Source of the DNA: Streptomyces alfalfae
GTDB taxonomy: Bacteria; Actinomycetota; Actinomycetes; Streptomycetales; Streptomycetaceae
Reading direction: 5' to 3'
Assembly: GCF_004127445.1 (NCBI RefSeq)
Contig: NZ_QEXM01000017.1
Coordinates: forward strand, 28,353-92,352
DNA: 64,000 bases
Shown here piece by piece: positions 50,361-58,190 of the stretch. Below the pieces are notes generated by a model. It saw only the letters and a program-made list of their open reading frames with translations. It was not told the DNA's origin and ran no database searches. Each line of letters opens with the position of its first letter. The stretch's first letter is position 1. Position numbers and translations under genes: made by a program.

Positions 50361-50476
50361 GCATTCAACTCTTGAATGCTCAACTCCCGTAGACCCTGCA
50401 AAACGCTCACATGAGCGTGTCTAACTCAGATGTGAGTTCACGTAGTGAATGATCGAGCAGTGGCACTGAGTGCCAC
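50361..50476. promoter_or_regulatory. Cluster of four palindromes in the ppdK/orphan divergent gap
   Basis: Four perfect inverted repeats in 116 bases: GCATTCAACTCTTGAATGC (50361-50379), ACGCTCA-CA-TGAGCGT (50403-50418), AACTCA-GATG-TGAGTT (50423-50438) and GTGGCAC-TGA-GTGCCAC (50460-50476). The second and third share TGAG/CTCA cores. The 552-base gap (50203-50754) is AT-richer than the genes around it and contains no other gene. A further AGTCGT-TTCTG-ACGACT lies about 30 bases before the 50755 start. Confidence 0.65.
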
Positions 50477-50754
50477 CCCTTGGAGAAGTGCAACCGCCAT
50501 TTTCCTGCTCATCTGAGCGCAAGGCCTATCAGGGGTGGCGAGAATCACGCTGTCCGGCGGGGCCGGATGTCACGATCCGGACGGCCTTCCGGGACTCGGG
50601 CACGCTCCGTTCCGCCCGTTGGTTTCGCCAATCCCTGCCCTGAGCTGCGGCTCGAATTCGTGTACCTATCCGACAAGTGTGGTGATCGTGCAGGGGGCGC
50701 TGCCAGCATTTCAGTCGTTTCTGACGACTTCTTCCGCAAGACGCGAGGTACGGC

Positions 50755-52983
50755 ATGGGCGACAGCGCCACCGAAGGGCCTTTTCCGCTTCCGGTCTCCG
50801 AGGCGCGGCAGAGCGCCTGGATCCAAGCCGTACTGGCCACGGAGGGGGTGAACCTTCCACGAGGGGCGCTGGAGAACGTGGCCCCCTTCATCGTCGACCC
50901 CGAGGACACGCTGAGCGAGGCCGACGCCAACGGCGTCCGCACGCTCAAGGGGAGTGCGGTACGCCGCCTGCGCACCGACGCCGGTGACATGGTCGTCGCC
51001 GTCGTCCGCATGCACGGGGTCGGAGGGGTGCTGTGGGGACACAACGAGCGGATCAGCTCGATCTGGCGTTCCACGGCCGACCCTTCGGTGGGCCAGGGCA
51101 CCGAGCGCACGCTGGCCCCCATCCGCCCCTGGAAGGGAGTCGTCGGTGACGGCAGCGAGACCTGCCTCGCCGCCCTGGAGAGCGTGGTGCCCGACCGGCA
51201 GGCGCTGATGATGAACGCGGAGGACGCGGCGAACGCCTTGATGAGGCGCGACCGCGTCCGCCCGTACGACCTGGAGGAGGACCTGGTCCTCAACGGGCAG
51301 CAGGAGCCCGGCATGTACGTACCGCAGCAGGTGCGCCTCGCGGAGACGCCGGAGAACGACTCCGACGGAAACCCCATGTACCCCAGCGCGTACTGGGGGT
51401 GGATGGCGGTCCGGGGAAACAATCGAACACAGAAACGGCAGTCGATCTACCGTCTGAGTTCCGGCGAGGTGCTGTCGGGAGTCCCGGCGGAGAAACTCGG
51501 TCGGGACGGAGACGACGTCGTCTTCGACCCCCGGGTCTGGCTCCCGCAGTTCTCCGCTCTGCTCAACCGGGAGCACGCCGAGGCGGAGGACGACCCGGAC
51601 TCCGCGAACGGGTCCCGGGCCCGGCGCGCCGCCGCCATCGCCGTGGTGGACGCGCACCTGGTCATCGGCACTCCGACCCCGCAGCGGCTCTTCCGGATCG
51701 TGCAGATGAACAACCGGCGAGACCACGTGCACCCGCCGCTCGACTTCGACTCGACCAACCGTTCCCGTGCGCTCGGGCGCAGCGTCCTCGGCATGTACGT
51801 CGCCCAGCGCGTGATGGACGAGAAGACGGCGGAAGTGCTGTCCGGTCTCGCGCCCGTGCGCGAACTCCCCGACGCCTCACCCGGCATGACCGTCTCGGAA
51901 CTGCGGGACCTGCGTTCCATGAAGCTGCTCCAGGAGCTGTTCCCCACGGACCCGCACAAGCGGCACCTGCTGCGCCGCGCGCTCAGCGAGAACCAGCCGT
52001 CCCAGCTCAAGGCGGCGGAGATCCACCAGCGCGCCCGGACGTGGTCGGCCCTGACGTCGGAGAGCTACCCCAAGCCGTGGAACCCGCGCGTCGGGCAGGT
52101 CTTCGGCACGAAGGCGCGGGAGGGCGTCGTCCTTTCGGGACGCGGGCTCCGGGACCTCCTGGCGGTCGCGGACTCGGACGACGCGGCCTTCGAGGAACTG
52201 GTGGCCTACCGGGCGGTCCACTGGCTGGCCTCCTTCGGGATCATCGAGGCCGACCGGGGATCACTCGACGGCCAGGAAGCCGTGGGCGACGCCGGGGAGA
52301 GCGTGCGTCGCTCACGGCGGACGGTGGTGAACTGCCTGCAAGCGCTGCGGCATGAGAAGAGCCGCATGATGGCGGCCGGGCTGCTGAAGGCGCTCGTCGC
52401 CGCGATGGACGACGGGGACCGCAGGCCATGGCAGGTCGGCCCCTCCGGGAAGGAGATGCCGGGCCGGGAGATGACGGCTCTCTGGTTCGACACCGAGTTC
52501 CCCAAGGAGACGGGCGGGAAGCCCCGGAGGGCCAAGGCGGCCACCACGGCCGTGGTCCCGCCGGCGCGCACCGTCGTTCCGAGCCGGACGGCACTGCCCA
52601 TGCCCGCGCCGGGGCCGACCCCGGTGACGTCACCCGTGACGTCCCCGGAGACCGGGCTGCGGCCGGACCCCGGTGTGCAAGAAGCCGCCGCCTCCGAGGG
52701 CTCCGGGCCGGTGGCCCCCGACGGCGCCGACGGGGGCATCGCGGGGCCCCCGTCACCGGAAGCCCTGGTCACCCGCCTGGAGGAGCGGATCCGTGAGGTG
52801 CACACCGCTTCTGGCGGGGTCGAGGACGCGCTCGCCGAGCTGGCCGCGCTGTGTCCCGGCGGGACCGCGGCCCGGCCGCTCGGCCGGGAGCGTGCCGACG
52901 CGGCCGTCCGGCTGCTGAACCAGACGCTGTCCAGGCTCCGCAAGCTCCCCGAGCGGGTGGAGGACGTCGCCGCGCCCGCGTGA
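50755..52983 (+). CDS. Unrecognised 742-residue protein
   Basis: 742 residues, soluble (no signal or membrane helices). I do not recognise a family. Residues 1-590 look globular. WGWMAVRGNNRTQKRQSIYR (about 213-232) and VQMNNRRDHVHPPLDFDSTN (about 315-334) recall the charged loops of ParB/DndB-like (DGQHR-type) proteins, but this is speculative. Residues 595-662 form a Pro/Ala/Gly-rich linker, and 663-742 a helical tail with ALVTRLEERIREVHTA. GAGGT precedes the ATG by about 7 bases. Monocistronic, with a palindrome-rich promoter region. Confidence 0.75.
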   Translation: MGDSATEGPFPLPVSEARQSAWIQAVLATEGVNLPRGALENVAPFIVDPEDTLSEADANGVRTLKGSAVRRLRTDAGDMVVAVVRMHGVGGVLWGHNERISSIWRSTADPSVGQGTERTLAPIRPWKGVVGDGSETCLAALESVVPDRQALMMNAEDAANALMRRDRVRPYDLEEDLVLNGQQEPGMYVPQQVRLAETPENDSDGNPMYPSAYWGWMAVRGNNRTQKRQSIYRLSSGEVLSGVPAEKLGRDGDDVVFDPRVWLPQFSALLNREHAEAEDDPDSANGSRARRAAAIAVVDAHLVIGTPTPQRLFRIVQMNNRRDHVHPPLDFDSTNRSRALGRSVLGMYVAQRVMDEKTAEVLSGLAPVRELPDASPGMTVSELRDLRSMKLLQELFPTDPHKRHLLRRALSENQPSQLKAAEIHQRARTWSALTSESYPKPWNPRVGQVFGTKAREGVVLSGRGLRDLLAVADSDDAAFEELVAYRAVHWLASFGIIEADRGSLDGQEAVGDAGESVRRSRRTVVNCLQALRHEKSRMMAAGLLKALVAAMDDGDRRPWQVGPSGKEMPGREMTALWFDTEFPKETGGKPRRAKAATTAVVPPARTVVPSRTALPMPAPGPTPVTSPVTSPETGLRPDPGVQEAAASEGSGPVAPDGADGGIAGPPSPEALVTRLEERIREVHTASGGVEDALAELAALCPGGTAARPLGRERADAAVRLLNQTLSRLRKLPERVEDVAAPA

Positions 52984-52990
52984 GGGGGGT

Positions 52991-53914
52991 TCAGTCGTCG
53001 ATCCCCGACCTCTCCACCCCCGCCACGATCCACCGCTGGAAGAAGAGGAAGACCACGAGCAGCGGGAGGATCGAGACCGCCGCGGCGATGAACAGTTCGT
53101 GCAGCCGGATGACCTGGGAGGTGGTGAAGGTGGCCAGGGCCACCTGGACCGTCCAGGCCTCGCGGTCCTGGCCGATGACCAGGGGCCAGAGGAAGGAGTT
53201 CCACGCGCCGATGAAGACGATCGTGCCGACGGCCGCGAAGACCGGGCGGGAGTTGGGGACGACCACCCGCCAGTACGTGCGCCAGTGGCCGAGCCCGTCC
53301 ACTCGGGCCGCGTCCTCCAGCTCACGGGGGAAGCCCAGGAAGTACTGGCGGAAGACGAAGCACGCGAAGGCCGAGAAGAGGGTCGGCACGATCAGGCCGC
53401 GCAGGGTCGACACCCAGCCGAGCGAGGAGACCAGGACGAAGCTCGGCACGAACGTGACGGCCGCCGGGACCATCATCGTGGCGAGGATCGCGTAGAAGAC
53501 CTTGCCGGCGTGGCGGTAGGGGATGCGGGCCAGGCCGTATCCGGCGAGCGAGGCGAGGACGAGGGTGCCGAGCGTCGTCGCGACCGCGATCAGCGTGGAG
53601 TTGAGCAGGGCGTTCGCCATCGGCACCGTCGGGCCCTCGAAGAGCTCCGACAGGTTGGACAAGCGCAGTGTCGAGGGGAAGAACGTCCAGTCGGGCGAGG
53701 TGATCTCGTCCTCCGACGCGAGGCCGTTGCGCAGGAGGAGGTAGAAGGGGATCAGGAAGAGCAGGGCGAGCGCGGCGAGCAGGACGGCGCGCAGGGCGCG
53801 GCCCGCGCGGACCATCGCGTCGTCGAGGGGCCGCCGGGGCGGGCCGGCGGCGCGAGGGCGTCGAAGTGCGGGGGCGCCGGGGCGCCGGGCGGGTGTCGTC
53901 CTGGGGCGGGGCAT
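52991..53914 (-). CDS. Sugar ABC permease (MalG-like)
   Basis: 307 residues. After a basic proline/arginine-rich 35-residue start, six helices from RAVLLAALALLFLIPFYLLLRNG, and an EAA loop ELEDAARVDGLGHWRTYWRVVVP. The C-terminus FFQRWIVAGVERSG is typical of MalG/CUT1 permeases. It starts 6 bases after the upstream MalF-like gene. Confidence 0.93.
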   Translation of the reverse strand: MPRPRTTPARRPGAPALRRPRAAGPPRRPLDDAMVRAGRALRAVLLAALALLFLIPFYLLLRNGLASEDEITSPDWTFFPSTLRLSNLSELFEGPTVPMANALLNSTLIAVATTLGTLVLASLAGYGLARIPYRHAGKVFYAILATMMVPAAVTFVPSFVLVSSLGWVSTLRGLIVPTLFSAFACFVFRQYFLGFPRELEDAARVDGLGHWRTYWRVVVPNSRPVFAAVGTIVFIGAWNSFLWPLVIGQDREAWTVQVALATFTTSQVIRLHELFIAAAVSILPLLVVFLFFQRWIVAGVERSGIDD

Positions 53915-53919
53915 GGCGG

Positions 53920-54849
53920 TCAGTCCTCCTTCCGGCCCAGGCCGAACCACGTGGCCTGGCCGACCGTCACGACCGCGATGATCAGCGCGAGGATCACCGC
54001 GCCCGCGCTGCCGAGGCCGAGGTTCTGCTCCTGGCCGAGGGCCGTGTAGTAGAGGTAGACGAGCGGCGGGCGGGCGTAGGGCGGATAGCCGCCCGAGTCC
54101 GAGAGCAGGTTGTAGAACTCGTCGAAGGCCTGGAAGGCGTTGATGACGAGCAGCAGCGCCACGGCGACCGAGGTCGCGCGCAACTGCGGCAGCGTGATGT
54201 GGCGCAGCACCTGCCAGCCGGGCCGCGCCCCGTCCACCGCCGCCGCCTCGTACAGGACGGGGGAGATCCGCTGGAGCCCCGCGAGGAAGAGGATCATGTA
54301 GAAGCCCGCCTGGAGCCAGAGCCGCACGGTGACGATGACCAGCCAGTACCAGGGCGGGTCCGTGGTCGAGAGCCAGGCGGTCTGGTCGGCGCCGAACCAG
54401 CCGAGGACGGTGTTGGCGAGCCCGAACCGCACCCCGTTGAAGATCGACAGCTTCCAGATCAGGGCCGCGACGACATAGCTGCACGCGGCGGGCAGGAAGA
54501 AGACGGAGCGGAAGAACGCCTGCGCCCTGCGGAGCCGGTTGACCATCAGCGCGAGCGCCAGCGAGAGCGCGAAGGTCGTCGGCACGATGAACGCCGAGAA
54601 GACCGCGAAGGTGACGAGACTGTCGGTGAACGCGTCGTTCCGCAGCATCGCCGTGTAGTTGCCGAAGCCGACGAAGTCGTCGGGCGAGACCGTGTTGTGG
54701 GCGTCGAAGAAGCTGAGGTAGACGCTCCAGGCGAGCGGCACGTAGGTGAAGAGGGCCAGGCCGAGCGCGAAGGGGCCGACGAACACCCAGAACCACAGGG
54801 TCCGGTTCTGGGCGCCGAGCACGCCCCCTCGCCGGGGGGCGGCCCTCAC
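53920..54849 (-). CDS. Sugar ABC permease (MalF-like)
   Basis: 309 residues, GTG start overlapping the stop of the binding-protein gene (GTGA). Six helices, starting LWFWVFVGPFALGLALFTYVPLAWSVYLSF, and the EAA loop VLYEAAAVDGARPGWQVLRHITLPQLR. CUT1 family, importing oligosaccharides. Confidence 0.93.
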   Translation of the reverse strand: MRAAPRRGGVLGAQNRTLWFWVFVGPFALGLALFTYVPLAWSVYLSFFDAHNTVSPDDFVGFGNYTAMLRNDAFTDSLVTFAVFSAFIVPTTFALSLALALMVNRLRRAQAFFRSVFFLPAACSYVVAALIWKLSIFNGVRFGLANTVLGWFGADQTAWLSTTDPPWYWLVIVTVRLWLQAGFYMILFLAGLQRISPVLYEAAAVDGARPGWQVLRHITLPQLRATSVAVALLLVINAFQAFDEFYNLLSDSGGYPPYARPPLVYLYYTALGQEQNLGLGSAGAVILALIIAVVTVGQATWFGLGRKED

Positions 54850-56102
54850 GACGTCTTCTCGGCCCGGGCCAGCTCCGCCCGCACCGTGCGGACGACGGAC
54901 CTCAGCTGGTCATCCGGGTCCGCGCCGGACTTGATGATCCGGCTCAGCGCGTCCTGGTACGCGGTACGGGAGGCGGGCGTCCACAGCAGGGGCTCCGCGT
55001 AGCCGTACTCGGTGGAGTAGCGCACGGCGTCCGCCGCCGGGCCGTTCCGCAGCTTGCCGGCCTTCCCGGCGAGGGAGAGCCTGGCGGGGATGTGGAAGCC
55101 GTAGGAGAGCGCGAAGTCCTCCTGGTACTCGGTCCTGTCGATCCACAGCCACTTCAGGAAGGCCTTGCCCTCCTCCTGGTGTTTGCTGCGGGCGCTCACC
55201 GCCGCGCCGTACGCGCCGACGGGCAGCGCCGGTTTCCCGCCGGAGCCGTCGGCGGGGAACGGCAGGACGCCGAAGTCGTCGCCCAGCTCCTTCTCCACCG
55301 CGGGCAGCGCCCACAGGCCGCACCACTGCATCGCGGTCAGCTCCTGCGTGAACGCCGAGGGGTCCGACCAGTCGGCGGGCGCGCCGAGCAGCAGCGACTT
55401 GTCGGCGTACAGCTCGTGGAGCTTGCCGAGGGTCCGGGCGGCGGCCGGGTCGTCGAAGCCGATCCCGCCGTCCTCCGTGACGGAGGAGAGGCCCGCCGCG
55501 TGCAGGGGCGTGACGCCGAGGGCGCCCGCGCCGCCGTCGTTGCCGAGGAAGAGGCCCTTCACGTCCTCCGTCGTCAGCGCCTTCGCCGCGTCGACCAGCT
55601 CGTCCAGGCTCCTGGGCGGCCTGACGCCCGCGTCGTCGAGATGGCTCTTGCGGTAGTAGAGCAGATGCATGTCGACGACCTGGGGGATCGCCCAGATCTT
55701 CCCCTCGTACGTCTTCGGGGCGAGCACCGCCGGGTTGAAGTCGCCCCGCACGCCGTCGAAGAGGTCCGTGAGGTCGACGACCTGGCCCTGGCGGATCTGG
55801 TCCAGGGACGGGCCGTTGACCTCGAAGACGTCGGGCCCCGAGTCGGTGAGCAGGGCCGCCGCGGTCTGCTCGTCGTAGTTCCCCGGCCGCCACTGGACCT
55901 GTACGTCGGCCTTCTCGTACGCGGCGGCGTACCGCTTCACGGCCTGTTCGACGCCCGCCTCGCCGTACTGGTGGTACCACTGGGCGAGCCGGGGGCCGCT
56001 GCCGCCCGAACCCCCGCCCCCGCGCCCGGTGTTGGACCCGCAGGCCGTGAGCAGTCCGAGAGCCGCGCCGGTACCGAGCAGTGTCCTTCGGCTGATCGTC
56101 AT
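54846..56102 (-). CDS. Sugar ABC substrate-binding lipoprotein
   Basis: 418 residues from ATG 56102 with GGGAG about 10 bases upstream. The N-terminus ISRRTLLGTGAALGLLTACG combines a twin-arginine-type motif with a lipobox (LTAC). The SBP_bac_1 fold follows, with WYHQYGEAGVEQAVKRYAAAYEKA and a middle hinge. It forms an importer with the two permeases but no ATPase is encoded, so it probably uses the shared MsiK-type ATPase. Ligand unknown. Confidence 0.92.
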   Translation of the reverse strand: MTISRRTLLGTGAALGLLTACGSNTGRGGGGSGGSGPRLAQWYHQYGEAGVEQAVKRYAAAYEKADVQVQWRPGNYDEQTAAALLTDSGPDVFEVNGPSLDQIRQGQVVDLTDLFDGVRGDFNPAVLAPKTYEGKIWAIPQVVDMHLLYYRKSHLDDAGVRPPRSLDELVDAAKALTTEDVKGLFLGNDGGAGALGVTPLHAAGLSSVTEDGGIGFDDPAAARTLGKLHELYADKSLLLGAPADWSDPSAFTQELTAMQWCGLWALPAVEKELGDDFGVLPFPADGSGGKPALPVGAYGAAVSARSKHQEEGKAFLKWLWIDRTEYQEDFALSYGFHIPARLSLAGKAGKLRNGPAADAVRYSTEYGYAEPLLWTPASRTAYQDALSRIIKSGADPDDQLRSVVRTVRAELARAEKTS

Positions 56103-56222
56103 GCTGGTTCGTCTCCCTGAGTGCGGTCGGTGCCTCACCTCACGTCGGCCCAACGATCAACCATGCACGGGGATTACGACAGGGGTGTTGCGGCCGAGTG
56201 GCGGCATCCGGCCGCGCCCCGG

Positions 56223-57005
56223 TCAGGCGGCGGCGCCCCCGTCGATCACCAGGTCCGCGCCGACCACGGAGGCGGATTCGTCGGACGCCAGGTACAGCAC
56301 GGCGGCGGCGACCTCGGCGGTGGTGGACACACGGCCGAGCGGCGACTCCTCCTTCATCCGGGCGGCGCGGTCCTCCTCGGTCTCGCCGGGCCTGAGCGAC
56401 ATGGCGGTGGCGGAGGCGCCGGGGCTCACGGTGTTGACGCGGACCCCGTCCGCGATGTGCTCGGCCGCCGCCGCGCGGCTCAGCGCGGAGACCGCGGCCT
56501 TGGTCGCCCCGTAGGCGGCGGCGCCCGGGGCACTGGTGTGGGCGCCGAGGTTGGAGCCGATGTTGACGACGGCGCCGCCCGTCGCCTGCGTGCGCATCTG
56601 CCTGATCTCGGCCTGGAGGGCGAGGAAGACGCCGGTCACGTTGATGTCGAGCATGGTGCGCCAGTCAGCCTCGGACAGCTCGGCGACCGGCCGGCCCGCG
56701 CGCAGGACGCCCGCGTTGTTGACGGCCACGTCCAGCGAGCCGTAGCGCTCCACGGCGGCGGTGACCAGGGCGGCGAGGTCGGCGGAGCGGGACACGTCGG
56801 CGGTGACGGCGAGGGCGCTGCCGCCGGCCGCCTCGACGAGGGACACGGTCTCCTTCAGGGAGGCCTCGGTGCGTCCGGCCACGACCACGTTCGCGCCCTC
56901 CGCGGCGAACGCGAGCGCGATGGCGCGGCCGAGACCGGAGCCGCCGCCGGTGACGAGGGCCGTGCGGCCGGTGAAGCGGGTGCGGGGAGCGGTTGCTGCG
57001 GGCAT
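56223..57005 (-). CDS. SDR-family oxidoreductase
   Basis: 260 residues from ATG 57005 (a start at 57053 would cross the operator). Classical short-chain dehydrogenase: TGGGSGLG cofactor motif (about 16-23), NNAG (about 92), catalytic serine in NIGSNLG and Y-x3-K in AAYGATKAAVSAL. It reduces or oxidises a carbonyl/alcohol with NAD(P). A TetR-type operator lies 33-48 bases upstream of the start. Confidence 0.92.
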   Translation of the reverse strand: MPAATAPRTRFTGRTALVTGGGSGLGRAIALAFAAEGANVVVAGRTEASLKETVSLVEAAGGSALAVTADVSRSADLAALVTAAVERYGSLDVAVNNAGVLRAGRPVAELSEADWRTMLDINVTGVFLALQAEIRQMRTQATGGAVVNIGSNLGAHTSAPGAAAYGATKAAVSALSRAAAAEHIADGVRVNTVSPGASATAMSLRPGETEEDRAARMKEESPLGRVSTTAEVAAAVLYLASDESASVVGADLVIDGGAAA

Positions 57006-57037
57006 GTCATCTCTTTTCTCTTGACCGAGCGCCCTTC

Positions 57038-57053
57038 TTGACCGAACGGTCAA
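57038..57053. promoter_or_regulatory. TetR-type operator upstream of the SDR gene
   Basis: TTGACCGAACGGTCAA, a perfect palindrome with seven-base arms and AA centre; a half site TTGACCG also occurs at 57021. The GACCGNNCGGTC core matches the site in front of the TetR gene at 57817. Confidence 0.75.
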
Positions 57054-57096
57054 ATATCAGGGCGTGACGGGGAACGGGTGGGGTGGTGCCGGCACC

Positions 57097-57198
57097 GGGG
57101 TGCCAGGGCTCTGGGGGCGCCAGGGCTCTGGGGTGTCAGAGCTCCGGGGTGTCAGAGCTCCGGGGTGTCGGGGCGCCGGGGCTTTGAGGCGCCGGGGG
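57097..57198. repeat. Imperfect 16-base tandem repeat
   Basis: About six copies of a unit near GGGGTGTCAGAGCTCC; two copies at 57136-57167 are identical, the others vary (GGGGTGCCAGGGCTCT, GGGGCTTTGAGGCGCC). It lies between the SDR operator and the TetR stop. Replication-slippage type; no coding potential is evident. Confidence 0.75.
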
Positions 57199-57215
57199 TG
57201 GCGTGGTGTCGGAGG

Positions 57216-57800
57216 TCAGTCCAGGAGGGTCAGCGCCTGCTCCACCGCGTCCCGTACGCGGGCCGGGTCCGACGACGCCTTGCCGACCACGCGCAGGCCC
57301 TGCATCAGGACGAGCAGCATGCGGGCGAGGGTCAGCGGATCGCGGTCCGCGGGCAGCTCGCCCTGGGCCCGGGCGCGGACCAGGGCGGAGTGCAGGAGGG
57401 TCTCCAGGTGCTCCCAGCTCCGCTCGACGCGGCGGGCCGCGGCCTCGTCGTGCGGGCCCAGTTCGGCCGCCGTGTTCGTGACGAAGCAGCCGCGGCGACC
57501 GCCCTCGCCGGAGCCGGCCTCGCCGCCGAAGCGGCGGACGACCTCGCGCACCGCGGGCAGGGCGGGGCCGGGCCGGGACAGGTCGGCGATCAGGCGCGGG
57601 TCCTGGACCTGGACGTACCGCTCAAGGGCCTTCAGGTACAGGTCGTGCTTGTTGCCGAACGTCGCGTAGATGCTGGCGCGGCCGATGCCGAGCGCCTCGA
57701 CGAGGTCCGCCATCGACGTCGCCTCGTAGCCGCGCCGCCAGAACAGCTCTAGGGCCGACTGGAGCGCGGCGTCCGGATCGAATTCCTTGGTCCTGGCCAC
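57216..57800 (-). CDS. TetR-family regulator
   Basis: 194 residues, GTG start. HTH at about 10-55 (ALQSALELFWRRGYEATSMADLVEALGIGRASIYATFGNKHDLYLKAL), then a helical ligand domain (TetR_C, with GCFVTNTAAEL). The TetR type with the GCF(V/L) motif often regulates an adjacent reductase. Matching operators stand before this gene and before the SDR gene 210 bases downstream, so it likely represses both. Confidence 0.92.
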   Translation of the reverse strand: MARTKEFDPDAALQSALELFWRRGYEATSMADLVEALGIGRASIYATFGNKHDLYLKALERYVQVQDPRLIADLSRPGPALPAVREVVRRFGGEAGSGEGGRRGCFVTNTAAELGPHDEAAARRVERSWEHLETLLHSALVRARAQGELPADRDPLTLARMLLVLMQGLRVVGKASSDPARVRDAVEQALTLLD

Positions 57801-57816
57801 GAGGGGACACTAGGGG

Positions 57817-57840
57817 TTACTGGAACGAACGGTCAAGTAA
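57817..57840. promoter_or_regulatory. TetR autoregulatory operator
   Basis: A 24-base inverted repeat with ends TTACT/AGTAA and an internal GAACGAACGGTC, starting 17 bases upstream of the TetR start. One half carries CGGTCAAGTAA, the same half-site type as the SDR operator. Confidence 0.65.
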
Positions 57841-57866
57841 TGCGGGGCTCGCGCGCGGCCGCCGGG

Positions 57867-58190
57867 TCAGGCGATGCGCACCGGATGCGTCTCCACCGCC
57901 ACCTCGTCGTCGTCCAGGCACCGCCCCGTCTCCAGGTCGAACCGCTGCTTCAGGAGCGGCGACGCCACGAACGGCCGACCGTCGGCGGTGCCGAGCAGCC
58001 CCCGCGAGAGCACCGCCGCGCCCGTGAACGGGTCGAGGTTGTCGATCGCGTACGCGCGGCCCGCGCGGTCCAGGAACAGCGCGGCCTGGCGGCCGTCGGG
58101 CAGCAGGGCCGCAAGGCCCCGTCCCGGCGTGAGCCGCGCGCGCTCGCAGACCTCGAACCAGGTGTCGGCGACACGGAGTTGGACGTTCAT
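57867..58190 (-). CDS. nirD: Nitrite reductase small subunit
   Basis: 107 residues of the NirD (Rieske-like fold) family: WFEVCERARLTPGRGLAALL, IDNLDPFTGAAVLSRGL, GRPFVASPLLKQRFDLETGRCLDD. The Rieske iron ligands (CxH, CxxH) are absent, as normal for NirD. Its ATG overlaps the nirB stop (ATGA). Confidence 0.93.
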   Translation of the reverse strand: MNVQLRVADTWFEVCERARLTPGRGLAALLPDGRQAALFLDRAGRAYAIDNLDPFTGAAVLSRGLLGTADGRPFVASPLLKQRFDLETGRCLDDDEVAVETHPVRIA

